This document shows positions 51,983 to 60,448 of a stretch of 64,000 bases of DNA, piece by piece. Each line of letters opens with the position of its first letter. The first letter of the stretch is position 1. A program made the position numbers and the translations under genes. Origin of the DNA: an uncultured Oscillospiraceae bacterium (GTDB taxonomy: Bacteria > Bacillota > Clostridia > Oscillospirales > Oscillospiraceae); NCBI GenBank assembly GCA_934567355.1, contig CAKTJC010000015.1:1-64000 (forward strand), in the 5' to 3' direction. Below the pieces are notes generated by a model. It was not told the origin of the DNA. It saw nothing but the letters and a program-made list of their open reading frames with translations, and did not search any database.

Positions 51983-53364
51983 GAAGTCCGCAGGAAAACA
52001 AAATGGGCACGGAGAAAATGAGCAGACTGGTGCTTTCCACCGGGGTGCCCCTGATGCTCAGTCTGCTCATCAATTCCCTGTATAATTTCGTGGATTCCAT
52101 GTTCGTCTCCCGGGTCTCCGAGGAGGCGCTGACGGCGCTTTCCCTGGCCGCACCGGTGCAGATCCTTGTGTCGGCGCTGGGGCTGGGGAACGCGGTCGGC
52201 CTGAACGCGGTCATTTCCAAAGCCCTCGGCGAGAAGAATGAAAAGCAGGTGCGTCGGGCGGCGGATGCGTCCATTTTCATCGCGCTGGGCTCCTGGCTCC
52301 TGATTGCCGTGCTGGGAGCGCTGCTTGCGAGAAAATATTTCGTGTGGCAGTCCGGCGGGGACGAGGCGCTCATCCGCTACGGCACGCCCTACCTGGTGGT
52401 GTGCATGCTGTTTTCCTTCGGGCAGATGGGGCAGTGGGTGTTTGACCGCTTCGTCATTGCCAGCGGCCGCTCGAGCCTCTTTCTGCTGACGCTTTCGGCG
52501 GCATCCCTCACGAACCTGATCCTTGACCCGATTTTCATCTTCGGCCTCTTCGGCATGCCGCGCCTGGAGACACTGGGCGCTGCGATTGCCACAGTGATCG
52601 GCCAGTGCGTGGGGATGCTTGCGGGCATCCTCATCAACAGAAGGTGGAACCGGGAGATCCCCTTCGGCTTCACGCTCCGCCCGGACGGGCAGAGCATCCG
52701 CAGTATCCTGAAGGTCGGCATCCCCTCCACGCTGGTGCAGGTGCTGACCTCCTTCGTGGGCATCCTGATGAATTCCATCCTCATTGCGTTTTCCAATACG
52801 GCGGTGGCCGTGTATGGGATCTGCAACCGCATGTGCGGTATCGTCCAGGTGGGCGTCCACGGCATCGATAACGGCCTGATTCCCATCGTCGCCTATAATT
52901 ACGGGGCTGCAAACAAAAACGGCGACGCCGGCGCTGCAAGGCGCGTCCCGGAGGCCGTCAAGTGGGCGATGGGCTACAGTGTGCTGCTCTATCTGGCGTT
53001 CTTTGCCGTGCTGGAACTGGCGCCGGGAATGGTGCTGCGCATTTTTGAAGCATCTGATTACATGCTGGAAATCGGCATTCCCGCCCTTCGGATCATGGCG
53101 CTGGCGTGGCTTGCGGGCATCCCGGCACTGGTGATGTCGGCAGGTCTGCAGGGGCTGTCGCTGGGCATGAGCAGCATGGTGGTGACCATGTCGCGCCAGG
53201 CGCTCCTGCCCCAGGCCTTTGCCTGGCTCCTCAGCCGCACCGGGAATCTGAACCTGCTCTGGTGCGCCTTCCTCTTTGCGGAATTGGCGGGAATCCCCCT
53301 GGCCGTCCGCTTCTGGAAAAAGGGCTACCGCCAGAGCGGCCTGGAAGAGAAAGCGGTTTTATAG
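51979..53364 (+). CDS. MATE family efflux transporter
   Basis: Protein of 461 aa with 12 helices in two halves. It has LSTGVPLMLSLLINSLYNFV at the start of the first half and KVGIPSTLVQVLTSFVGILM at the second, and the motif DNGLIPIVAYNYGA. It is translationally coupled to the AKR gene, so it probably exports the compound, or its reduction product, that MerR senses. Unlike the MATE gene at 46.5 kb, the frame is intact. Confidence 0.92.
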   Translation: MRSPQENKMGTEKMSRLVLSTGVPLMLSLLINSLYNFVDSMFVSRVSEEALTALSLAAPVQILVSALGLGNAVGLNAVISKALGEKNEKQVRRAADASIFIALGSWLLIAVLGALLARKYFVWQSGGDEALIRYGTPYLVVCMLFSFGQMGQWVFDRFVIASGRSSLFLLTLSAASLTNLILDPIFIFGLFGMPRLETLGAAIATVIGQCVGMLAGILINRRWNREIPFGFTLRPDGQSIRSILKVGIPSTLVQVLTSFVGILMNSILIAFSNTAVAVYGICNRMCGIVQVGVHGIDNGLIPIVAYNYGAANKNGDAGAARRVPEAVKWAMGYSVLLYLAFFAVLELAPGMVLRIFEASDYMLEIGIPALRIMALAWLAGIPALVMSAGLQGLSLGMSSMVVTMSRQALLPQAFAWLLSRTGNLNLLWCAFLFAELAGIPLAVRFWKKGYRQSGLEEKAVL

Positions 53365-53438
53365 AGGCAGGCTTGCCCCTGCTCTGCGGTCACTTTTTCC
53401 GGTGCGGCATGAGCCGCAGAGCCAATTTCAAAAAAATT

Positions 53439-53475
53439 ATCCGGCAGGGTACGTTTACCGCGTACTCTGCCGGAT
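53439..53475 (+). terminator. intrinsic terminator after the MATE gene
   Basis: ATCCGGCAGGGTACG pairs with CGTACTCTGCCGGAT around a 7-base loop, with TCTAT after it. Confidence 0.75.
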
Positions 53476-53501
53476 TCTATATCCTGTCGAAAAATGTTTG
53501 C

Positions 53502-53530
53502 TTGACTTTTGCAATTATTGCGGCTAGTAT
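53502..53530 (+). promoter_or_regulatory. promoter of the blaI-like gene
   Basis: TTGACT (53502-53507), 17 bp, TAGTAT (53525-53530), 34 bases before the start. Two direct copies of ATTGCGG (53518 and 53540) flank the -10 and could be an operator. Confidence 0.65.
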
Positions 53531-53563
53531 TATCCTATATTGCGGAAGGAAGGGTGATTTTGT

Positions 53564-53935
53564 ATGAGTGAATACAGACTCGGTGTTATCGAGGGCCGGT
53601 TTGCCGACCTGGTATGGGAAAATGAACCGATCACAGCCGCCGAGCTTGCAAAAAAGTGCGAAGGCGTGTTCCATTGGAAAAAAACCACTGCCTACACCGT
53701 CCTCAAGCGCCTGAGCAATAAGGGCTTGTTCATGACGGAAAAGGGAGTGGTGACCTCCCGGATCTCCCGGCAGGATTTTTATTCCAACCAGAGCCGGGAA
53801 TATGTGGATTCCAGCTTCGGCGGAGACCTGCCCTCGTTCCTGGCGGCGTTCACCGCCAAGAAAAAGCTGACGGCCCAGGAGGTTGCCGCATTGCGGAAAT
53901 TCGTGGCTGAGTACCCCACGGAGGGGGAAGAATGA
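53564..53935 (+). CDS. BlaI/MecI/CopY family transcriptional repressor
   Basis: Protein of 123 aa. A winged helix domain (about 10-75) has FADLVWENEPITAAELAKK and KKTTAYTVLKRLSNKGL, the recognition region of this family. The C-terminal dimerisation part, LPSFLAAFTAKKKLTAQE, is where BlaI is normally cut. It overlaps the next gene by 4 bases. It likely represses its own promoter and perhaps the one at 54.86 kb. Confidence 0.9.
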   Translation: MSEYRLGVIEGRFADLVWENEPITAAELAKKCEGVFHWKKTTAYTVLKRLSNKGLFMTEKGVVTSRISRQDFYSNQSREYVDSSFGGDLPSFLAAFTAKKKLTAQEVAALRKFVAEYPTEGEE

Positions 53936-54810
53936 ATGCCCTGTTTTCCCGCATCTTGACCATGTGCCTTGCCGCCGGATGGATGGTGCCCGGGCTCTGC
54001 ATCCTGCGGCTGCTGCTGAACCGATGCCCGAAGAAATATCTGGTGCTCCTGTGGGGCATGGTGGCATTTCGCTTGATCTGCCCGGTGGCGGCGAAAAGCA
54101 GCCTCAGCCTGCTGCCGGGGAATCTGACGCCCGCGCCGGGATTATCCACCCTTTTTCTGTGGCCGGTGTGGCTGGCAGGCGCGGCGGCCATGCTGCTTTG
54201 GGGCGGCATCCGGCTTTTCCGCCTGAAAAGAAGGCTGGAAGAGGCCGTGTGGTGCGCGGAAAATATATGGCTGTGCGACCATTTGACCGAGCCCTTCGTG
54301 ATGGGTATCCTGCATCCGAGGATCTATCTTCCCTCCGGTATGGGGCAGGAGGATGCACAGCTGGTGCTTGCCCATGAGCAGGCGCATATCCGGCGGCGGG
54401 ACAGCCTGTGGAAGGCTGTGGCCTATGTGCTGCTGAGCGTGTATTGGTTCCATCCGCTGCTGTGGCTGGCCTATTGGCTTTTCTGCCGGGATGTGGAGCT
54501 GGCCTGCGATGAGCAGGTGGCCTCCGGCCTTACCCCGGCAGGACGCCGGAAATACGCTGCCCTGATGATCACCTGCGCGGCGCCTCAGGCGCCGGTGCCG
54601 GGCTTCGGCAGCTGGGGACTGAAAACCAGACTCCGCGCGGTCCTGGGCTATCGCAAGCCGCCCAAGTGGGCGCTGCCCGTGTTTATTCTGGCGCTGATCC
54701 TGGCGGCGGCATGCTTCCTGACCGATGCAAAGCCTGCCTATTCCCAAACGGTCCAATCGGCGGCAAGTCAGTTTTTTCAGGAACTGAACCAGGTGGCGTC
54801 GGGAAAATAA
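53932..54810 (+). CDS. M56 family membrane metallopeptidase, BlaR1-like without sensor domain
   Basis: Protein of 292 aa. Helices lie at about 5-27, 37-52, 73-92, 162-184 and 247-262. The zinc motif is HEQAH (148-152), with a third ligand likely E189 in RDVELACDE. In BlaR1/MecR1 a penicillin-binding sensor domain follows; here the protein ends about 25 residues past the last helix, so it cannot sense beta-lactams that way. It should inactivate the BlaI-like repressor encoded just upstream on some other signal. Confidence 0.88.
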   Translation: MNALFSRILTMCLAAGWMVPGLCILRLLLNRCPKKYLVLLWGMVAFRLICPVAAKSSLSLLPGNLTPAPGLSTLFLWPVWLAGAAAMLLWGGIRLFRLKRRLEEAVWCAENIWLCDHLTEPFVMGILHPRIYLPSGMGQEDAQLVLAHEQAHIRRRDSLWKAVAYVLLSVYWFHPLLWLAYWLFCRDVELACDEQVASGLTPAGRRKYAALMITCAAPQAPVPGFGSWGLKTRLRAVLGYRKPPKWALPVFILALILAAACFLTDAKPAYSQTVQSAASQFFQELNQVASGK

Positions 54811-54854
54811 GAGGAAAACGTTGTCCGCCTCGAGGGCGCGGCGACTGTTTCTTA

Positions 54855-54883
54855 TTGACAAAAAAGTTGACGAATTGTAGAAT
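54855..54883 (+). promoter_or_regulatory. sigma-A promoter of the secreted Cys-rich protein gene
   Basis: TTGACA (54855-54860), 17 bp, TAGAAT (54878-54883), 58 bases before the start codon. Confidence 0.75.
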
Positions 54884-54941
54884 GACATTACCCGCAAAAG
54901 GGCGGGAATATTATACGATCGTCAGAAAGGATATGGAAAGA

Positions 54942-55286
54942 ATGAAAAAATCAATTTGCAAGAAGATCTCTGCGCTCCTCTGTGTTGCTGTGCTCATGAT
55001 GGCAACTGTGCTGCCCGTTTGGGCAGAGGGTGATATTTCCGTCCAGTCCCCTCCGGTCACTGACGGCAAATACTGCAGCAGCTGCGGCCTGAACTCGATG
55101 GTTGCAACGGGAAGTGGCAGATCGACGCTTACAGAGATAACAGTTTCCTCTTGTCCGAATACTAACGGCGTAACGCTGCCGCATATTCACGATATCACAA
55201 CCTTCTATGCAACTTACGTATGCTCCAACTGCGGCAATTGGGGTGAGATGGTTACAAGCACTCATGTCCTATGCAAAGCAGTCTGA
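54942..55286 (+). CDS. small secreted Cys/His-rich protein, unknown
   Basis: Protein of 114 aa. A signal peptide covers 1-28 or so (MKKSICKKIS, hydrophobic core, VWA-EG). The mature part of ~86 residues has CSSC (45-48), C71, H81 and H83, CSNC (94-97), H108 and C111, so it may bind a metal or form disulfides. No family was recognised. The start could be ATG 54933 instead, adding three residues. It has its own promoter after the BlaI/M56 pair and overlaps the next gene by 16 bases. Confidence 0.65.
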   Translation: MKKSICKKISALLCVAVLMMATVLPVWAEGDISVQSPPVTDGKYCSSCGLNSMVATGSGRSTLTEITVSSCPNTNGVTLPHIHDITTFYATYVCSNCGNWGEMVTSTHVLCKAV

Positions 55287-56599
55287 AGATTAAAGAAACG
55301 GCAAAATATCTCCGCCGACTTGCATTAAGCGTTCTGTGTTTCCTGGTGGTGCTGGGGTGCTGCTCCTGGGTGACCGCAGATGAACCGACGGTTCCTTTTT
55401 GGATCGTTACGGAGAGAACGCCGGACGATGGGATGAACGGAGTCGTGCGGGATGCGGTTGAAGCTTTCTCGGCAATTTACCCCAACGTCTCTGTCCGGCT
55501 GGAGATTCTTCCCGTTGGTGCAGAGGCGCGCAATCAGCGTGCCCAGGAGTTGCACGAATTGATGGCTAAAGGAGAGGGGCCGGATGTGTTCCTTCTTTCG
55601 GCAAAAAAATCTGTGAGTACAGGAACAAGGATACAGCGTATCGAGCCACTTTTTTCAAACATCCCTTATGCCATGCGGCAGGGGCAGTTTTTGGATATCT
55701 CTCAATATTACGACAGCGATGAAAAGCTGGATAAGGGTGCCCTTCAGCAAACGGTCATGGATGCAGGGCGCGTGGGTGAACAGCGCTTCCTGATTCCGAT
55801 ATGTTTTGACATGAATGTCTATTACTTCCTTTCGGACGGGGAAAACGAAGACCTGTCCCCGGATATGACGGTGATGGATGTGATGGATTACGGCCTGAAG
55901 TCCGGGGATTCCCTCCTCGCGTGGGCGTTGACGGATGATGCTTCGGCACGGTATCGGCCGGAAGTGATCTTTTCCAGCCTGATTGATTACGATACAGGAA
56001 ACGTTACCCTTTCGTTTGAAGAGGTGGAGCGTTTTTTCAGTGTCTATCAGAAGCTGAGCAAAATGGGCAAGAAGAAGGAGGGCACGCTGGATTATCCTAC
56101 GCTTTGGAAGTATATTAAACTGCATGTAGCCAAGCAATCGTTGCGCCCGTGCTATTTGAGTGGGTTAGCTCTTGCACCTGCATATCATGCAATTGCTTCC
56201 ATAGAGGGCGAGGTGTTGAATACAGTTCCTCTACGTGCAGTCAACGGTGAAGTAACAGCGATAATCAGTTACTACGGTGCAGTGGGTGCGGGCACTTCCT
56301 ATCCCAAACTCGCATATGAATTCCTTTGCATGCTTTTACAGCCGGAGTATCAGTGGCGTGTCGGGGCAACGGGGGATTTGACCCTTGGAGATTGGCCTGT
56401 TCGGGTAGGCGGCTCCATGGATGCGATTTGGCCGGAGATTTGCAGCCGGTATACATCCCAGCAGACCCGTCAGGTGCTGGAATCCTTGGGAGCCTCCGAT
56501 GAATGGATTACTCAGATAACCGACCAGATAACCCGCGCGGACTTCCGTGCTGACCTAAACCTGACGAATGCATTGAACCAGCTTGCCAAAGATGAATGA
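55271..56599 (+). CDS. orphan extracellular solute-binding lipoprotein, family 1-like
   Basis: Protein of 442 aa. A basic start and helix end in VVLGC (Cys30), close to a lipobox, so it may be a lipoprotein. The body follows the SBP-1 pattern: AFSAIYPNVSVRLEIL, MAKGEGPDVFLLS, FLIPICFDMNVYYF and LAYEFLCMLLQPEYQ. No permease or ATPase is beside it. The start lies inside the preceding small gene, implying translational coupling and a joint role. It may deliver a ligand to a sensor or to a distant transporter; this is inference. Confidence 0.75.
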   Translation: MQSSLKIKETAKYLRRLALSVLCFLVVLGCCSWVTADEPTVPFWIVTERTPDDGMNGVVRDAVEAFSAIYPNVSVRLEILPVGAEARNQRAQELHELMAKGEGPDVFLLSAKKSVSTGTRIQRIEPLFSNIPYAMRQGQFLDISQYYDSDEKLDKGALQQTVMDAGRVGEQRFLIPICFDMNVYYFLSDGENEDLSPDMTVMDVMDYGLKSGDSLLAWALTDDASARYRPEVIFSSLIDYDTGNVTLSFEEVERFFSVYQKLSKMGKKKEGTLDYPTLWKYIKLHVAKQSLRPCYLSGLALAPAYHAIASIEGEVLNTVPLRAVNGEVTAIISYYGAVGAGTSYPKLAYEFLCMLLQPEYQWRVGATGDLTLGDWPVRVGGSMDAIWPEICSRYTSQQTRQVLESLGASDEWITQITDQITRADFRADLNLTNALNQLAKDE

Positions 56600-56635
56600 T
56601 TAGGACATAGTAGTTACATTGGGCGATACAAAACC

Positions 56636-56672
56636 AACACCGCGCAGTTTTACAGCTGCGCGGTGTTTTTTA
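56636..56672. terminator. bidirectional intrinsic terminator
   Basis: Perfect 12-bp stem AACACCGCGCAG / CTGCGCGGTGTT with an 8-base loop, then TTTT on the plus strand and GGTTTT on the minus. It separates two converging genes. Confidence 0.9.
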
Positions 56673-57221
56673 CGATGTAAGCCCTGCCGTGAGCCGTTGG
56701 GTCAGCAGGCAGCAGGCGCGGAAGCCAAAGTCGGTGTCCGTCTCAATGCAGCCGGGGAGCTGGGCGTAGGCATTGTGCATCCAGCGGATCAGCGCGGCCG
56801 GGGAGCCGCAATAGCGGAAGGAGGGCACCGGGCGGCGGCGCACCTGCGCCAGAAAATAGTTTTGCAGCGCCGCTTCGTAGGCCCTGTGCTCGGAGAGCTT
56901 TTTCGGGAATCGCTGGTCGTGGGCGAAGGTGAAGGCGTCCAGTGTGTAGTGGATCAGCTTGCCCAGGCAGTAATAGTCCCAGGGGGAGTAGTGCTGCTTC
57001 CCGTCCAGCCGCATGGCCAGCCGCATCATAAACCGGCTGGCGTTGCCGTAGTTGTGCCCCCGCATCCACTGGCTGCACAGGGAGCCTTTCAGGTAAGTGG
57101 CGGGATTTTTATCCGGCTGAGTGCATCCAAGCAAAAACAGCCTGGCGCGTCCAGGGGGAACGTCCGGCAGATATTCCCGCAGCAGGATCCGCCCCATGGC
57201 GGCGTGACTCTTATTGCGCAT
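56670..57221 (-). CDS. zinc-dependent phospholipase C-like protein
   Basis: Protein of 183 aa. Histidines and acids expected for a zinc-dependent phospholipase C fold are seen in SHAAMGRILLREYLPD, LGCTQPDKNP and the conserved LGKLIHYTLDAFTFAHD, with the later LIRWMHNAYA. No signal peptide is seen. In Firmicutes such proteins are often unnamed. The ATG at 57221 follows GGGTGG; the longer upstream frame reads through the palindromic repeat and is not used. Confidence 0.75.
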   Translation of the reverse strand: MRNKSHAAMGRILLREYLPDVPPGRARLFLLGCTQPDKNPATYLKGSLCSQWMRGHNYGNASRFMMRLAMRLDGKQHYSPWDYYCLGKLIHYTLDAFTFAHDQRFPKKLSEHRAYEAALQNYFLAQVRRRPVPSFRYCGSPAALIRWMHNAYAQLPGCIETDTDFGFRACCLLTQRLTAGLTS

Positions 57222-57246
57222 TTTGCACCACCCACTTCTATGGAAT

Positions 57247-57396
57247 CTCTGAATAAATCGTCTGCGGCTGTGAGCGGATCTTTTCCGCCCACTCTTCGGT
57301 ATCGGAAACGGGGAATACACCAAGTATTCCGCCGTTTTCGATACCTTGATTGGCCGAAAAATCTCTCGCTCACAGCTCTTGCCGATTTCATCAGAG
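57247..57396. repeat. palindromic MITE-like repeat, long copy
   Basis: 150 bases. Nested inverted repeats: CTCTGAATAAATCG / CGATTTCATCAGAG (outer), GCTGTGAGCG / CGCTCACAGC, and a centre GGTATCGGAAACGGGG / CCGTTTTCGATACC with GGAATAC / GTATTCC. It fills much of the 373-base space between the phospholipase-like and hydrolase genes; the rest of that space (57397-57594) holds only a Shine-Dalgarno site and no other clear feature. Confidence 0.82.
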
Positions 57397-57594
57397 CTTC
57401 CCTGTTTTTTCGATTGCATTATAGCACGGGCGGCGGGAAAATTGTGAATATTTCCCGAATATTTTTTGGTAAGAACAGGGAGACCGGCATATTGCCCCGG
57501 CCCGTCCGAACGGCTCCGGGGCGAGAAAAGTATGGCCGGATCCGGAATTTCCGGCGCAAATGGGGCATGCTATTGCCGGAAGGGAGCATGCAAA

Positions 57595-58572
57595 ATGAAC
57601 AAAAAGATGAAAAGCATCCTCTGGGGCGGCTGCATCGCGGCAGCTGCCGCCGCAGCAATTTCCAGGGGCGTTTCCCACGCCTTTGACCGGCGGATGATCG
57701 GTGCAGCGCTGGATCGCCGGGAACCGAAGAATTTGCTGAAAAAGAAAAATGTCCAGGGGGAGAACACCAGGGACAGTGAGATCATGGCCTACTGCCGCCG
57801 GATGCAGAAAAAAATGGAGACGACGCCCCACGAGGTGATCCACATCCGGGGGCGGGACGGCACGACGCTGGTCGGCCACCTGTTCCGGGCAGAGGGAGCG
57901 AAGCGGGTGGTGCTGGCCATGCACGGCTGGCGCTCCAACTGGGCGAGGGACTTCGGCGCGGTGGCGGATTTCCTGCACGGCAGCGGCTGCACCGTGCTGT
58001 ACGCCGAGCAGCGGGGGCAGGGCAGAAGCAGCGGGGAATACATGGGCTTCGGCATGGTGGAGCGGTTCGACTGCCTGGAGTGGGTAAAATGGCTGAATGC
58101 AGCCGGATATGACAGCAGCCCGATCTACCTTGCAGGCATTTCCATGGGCGCCTCCACCGTGCTGATGGCCGCAGGCTCCCGGGAGCTGCCGGAGAATGTG
58201 GTGGGCATCATTGCTGACTGCGGCTTCACCTCCGCCAAAGCGGAGTGGCAGCACGTCAGCGAGAAGAACCTGAAGGTGGGCTACCGGCGGCGGGATAAGC
58301 ATGTGGATGCCCTGTGCCGCCGGAAGATCGAAATGAAATCGGACGATTATTCCACCCTGGACGCCATGAAGGTCTGCCGCACGCCCATCCTCTTTATCCA
58401 TGGGGCGGACGATTCCTTTGTCCCGGTGGAGATGACGCTGGAAAACTATGCCGCCTGCAAGGCACCCAAGAATCTGCTCATTGTCGCCGGGGCAAACCAT
58501 GGCATGAGCTATTTCTACGACAGGGAGGGCTACGAGAGAGCCGTTGGTCAGTTCTTCCGGGAGCACGGTTAG
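57595..58572 (+). CDS. alpha/beta hydrolase, membrane-anchored
   Basis: Protein of 325 aa. An Ala-rich hydrophobic segment at about 8-24 may anchor it. The hydrolase fold has MHGWRSNWARDF (oxyanion region), the nucleophile elbow AGISMGAST (Ser in GISMG), the acid in FIHGADDSFVPVEM and the His in AGANHGMSYF. These are the features of the DUF1749/serine aminopeptidase-like group of small esterases. The substrate is unknown. The ATG at 57595 follows GGAAGGGAG. Confidence 0.88.
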   Translation: MNKKMKSILWGGCIAAAAAAAISRGVSHAFDRRMIGAALDRREPKNLLKKKNVQGENTRDSEIMAYCRRMQKKMETTPHEVIHIRGRDGTTLVGHLFRAEGAKRVVLAMHGWRSNWARDFGAVADFLHGSGCTVLYAEQRGQGRSSGEYMGFGMVERFDCLEWVKWLNAAGYDSSPIYLAGISMGASTVLMAAGSRELPENVVGIIADCGFTSAKAEWQHVSEKNLKVGYRRRDKHVDALCRRKIEMKSDDYSTLDAMKVCRTPILFIHGADDSFVPVEMTLENYAACKAPKNLLIVAGANHGMSYFYDREGYERAVGQFFREHG

Positions 58573-58579
58573 ATTGATT

Positions 58580-58612
58580 GGGAAACTATGATTAAATCGG
58601 CAAGAGCTTCCC
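58580..58612 (-). repeat. fragment of the palindromic repeat
   Basis: About 33 bases. Its reverse complement matches the 3' arm of the copies at 47.9 and 57.3 kb: AGCTCTTGCCGATTT is identical and the next ~16 bases differ at three or four places. The rest of the element is missing. Confidence 0.65.
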
Positions 58613-58641
58613 TTGCAATTTTTGGATGATTGTGCTAAAAT
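58613..58641 (+). promoter_or_regulatory. sigma-A promoter of udp
   Basis: TTGCAA (58613-58618), 17 bp, TAAAAT (58636-58641), 34 bases before the start codon and directly after the repeat fragment. Confidence 0.7.
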
Positions 58642-58675
58642 GAGACCATGAATTTCATTTTAAGGAGCAATTACC

Positions 58676-59440
58676 ATGCAGGATATCGGCAAGCAGTTTC
58701 ACATCCGCTGTGTGCAGGGGGACGTGGGCCGCTATGTGTTTCTCCCCGGCGACCCGGGGCGGTGCGAATCCATCGCGTCTTATTTTGAAAACCCCGTCCA
58801 TGTGGGGATGAACCGGGAGTATAATATTTACACCGGCTATCTGTGCGGCCAGAAGGTTTCTGTCTGCTCCACCGGCATCGGCGGCCCCTCGGCCTCCATC
58901 GCCATGGAGGAGCTCCATAATATCGGCGCGGATACCTTCATCCGTGTGGGCACCTGCGGCGGCATCGACCTGGATGTGCAGCCCGGCGATGTGATCGTGG
59001 CCAGCGGCGCAGTGCGCTACGAGCATACCTCCCTGGAGTATGCCCCCATCGAATTCCCCGCCGTGCCGGATTTCGGCATTACCGCCGCTCTGAAGGAGGC
59101 CTCCGAGGCGTTGGGCTACCGCACCCATGTGGGCGTGGTGCAGTGCAAAGACTCCTTCTACGGCCAGCACAGCCCTGAGAAGTCCCCTGTGTACTATGAT
59201 CTGCTGCAAAAGTGGGAGAGCTGGAAGCGCCTGGGCGTCAAGGCCAGCGAAATGGAGTCCGCCGCCCTCTTTGTGGTGGCAGCGGCGCTGCACGTGCGCT
59301 GCGGCAGCTGCTTCCATGTCATCTGGAACCAGGAGCGGGAGAAAGCCGGCATGTTCATGAAGCTGACCGAGGATACCACCGGTGCCGTCCGGGTAGGCAT
59401 CGAGGCCATGAAGCGCATCATCCAGGCAGACCTTAAATAG
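58676..59440 (+). CDS. udp: uridine phosphorylase
   Basis: Protein of 254 aa, similar in length and plan to E. coli Udp. The phosphate-binding [29 protein letters not shown] and RVGTCGGI are present, and the ribose-binding [11 protein letters not shown] is intact. It splits uridine into uracil and ribose-1-phosphate; uracil can go to the upp product. The uracil permease at 61 kb and upp at 12 kb complete a pyrimidine salvage set. Other nucleosides cannot be excluded. Confidence 0.9.
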   Translation: MQDIGKQFHIRCVQGDVGRYVFLPGDPGRCESIASYFENPVHVGMNREYNIYTGYLCGQKVSVCSTGIGGPSASIAMEELHNIGADTFIRVGTCGGIDLDVQPGDVIVASGAVRYEHTSLEYAPIEFPAVPDFGITAALKEASEALGYRTHVGVVQCKDSFYGQHSPEKSPVYYDLLQKWESWKRLGVKASEMESAALFVVAAALHVRCGSCFHVIWNQEREKAGMFMKLTEDTTGAVRVGIEAMKRIIQADLK

Positions 59441-59441
59441 A

Positions 59442-59472
59442 AAATGCGGCTCCGGTGGGAGCCACATTTTTA
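59442..59472 (+). terminator. intrinsic terminator after udp
   Basis: AAATG-C-GGCTCC pairs with GGGAGCC-A-CATTT around a GGT loop, followed by T-rich sequence. It can also serve the converging gene. Confidence 0.85.
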
Positions 59473-59482
59473 TTGGGATGGT

Positions 59483-59806
59483 TTACTTTTCCGCATAGCT
59501 GACGAAGCCCAGGGTGAGATAATCCAGGTATACCTGCTTATCCGGGGTTTCGCCCATGGTGACCCGGCGGCATTCTACCCGCCAGACGGGGCTGCCGGAC
59601 AGGATGTCCCTGGTGATATGAAAAACATGGTTCCAGCTGCGCCCTTCCATGGCCTCGTTTTCCCCCCGGCTGAAGCTGATGACCTCCGGCCGACGGAAAT
59701 GGAAGGTGGGAAAAGCGTTGTGCAGAAATGCCTCAAAAAGCGTCTGCGCATCCAGAACGCTGCCCTGCTGGAATGTCCTGCGAATCATTGCACCGTAATC
59801 TTCCAT
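59483..59806 (-). CDS. small soluble protein, unknown function
   Basis: Protein of 107 aa, no signal peptide or membrane segment. The N-terminal helix MEDYGAMIRRTFQQGSVLDA and the sequence FHFRRPEVISFSRG and YLDYLTLGFVSYAEK suggest a small alpha+beta fold, but no family was recognised. The ATG at 59806 follows AAGGAGG and a good promoter precedes it. Confidence 0.7.
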   Translation of the reverse strand: MEDYGAMIRRTFQQGSVLDAQTLFEAFLHNAFPTFHFRRPEVISFSRGENEAMEGRSWNHVFHITRDILSGSPVWRVECRRVTMGETPDKQVYLDYLTLGFVSYAEK

Positions 59807-59843
59807 GCTTGTATTCCTCCTTATGGAATGATGCCATAGCATT

Positions 59844-59872
59844 ACTATAGCGGAAAAATAGGAGAAAGTCAA
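59844..59872 (-). promoter_or_regulatory. sigma-A promoter of the 59.5-59.8 kb gene
   Basis: On the minus strand TTGACT (59867-59872), 17 bp, TATAGT (59844-59849). Confidence 0.78.
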
Positions 59873-59935
59873 TAATACGCCGTAGAAAAATCACACGAAT
59901 TTGTATAGAATGACCAATACCCCGGAGGGATTCCT

Positions 59936-60448
59936 ATGAACGAAAAAAGAAAGACCCCTGCCTCCCGCATTGCGCTGGGGGGCGTACTGGCAGCGCTGGC
60001 CGTGGTGATCATGAGCCTGGGCGGGCTGATCCCGGTCATGACCTACGTCAGCCCCATGCTCTGCGCCCTGCTGCTGAAAATCGTGCTGGAGCTGTGCGGC
60101 GCGCGCATCGCCTGGGCGTGGTATGGGGCGGTGGCGCTGCTGGCGGCGCTGCTGTCAGCGGACAAGGAAGCGGCGGCTGTGTTCATTTTCCTGGGCTATT
60201 ATCCCATCGTCAAGCCAAAGCTGGACGGGCTGCATTTTCCATGGCTGTGGAAGCTGGTGCTGTTCAACGTCAGCGTGGGGGTGATGTATTTCCTGCTGCT
60301 GCAGCTGTTCGGCATGGCGCAGCTCCGGGCAGAATTTGAGGAATTCAGCACCGTAATGCTGATCGTGATGCTGCTCATGGGCAACGTGACCTTTTTTCTG
60401 CTGGATCGTCTGCTGCAGCGGGATCTGCTTCGCCGGGGGAGACGGTGA
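59936..60448 (+). CDS. small integral membrane protein, unknown
   Basis: Protein of 170 aa with about five helices, the first at 12-35 (ALGGVLAALAVVIMSLGGLI). The pattern ASRIALGGVLAAL near the start is reminiscent of S components of ECF transporters and related small membrane proteins, but no ligand motif was recognised. It overlaps the GIY-YIG gene by one base (TGATG). Confidence 0.65.
   Translation: MNEKRKTPASRIALGGVLAALAVVIMSLGGLIPVMTYVSPMLCALLLKIVLELCGARIAWAWYGAVALLAALLSADKEAAAVFIFLGYYPIVKPKLDGLHFPWLWKLVLFNVSVGVMYFLLLQLFGMAQLRAEFEEFSTVMLIVMLLMGNVTFFLLDRLLQRDLLRRGRR

Noticed and set aside
56619..57686. Plus-strand frame of 355 codons over the phospholipase-like gene
   Set aside because: It covers a terminator, the opposite-strand gene and the palindromic repeat; not coding.
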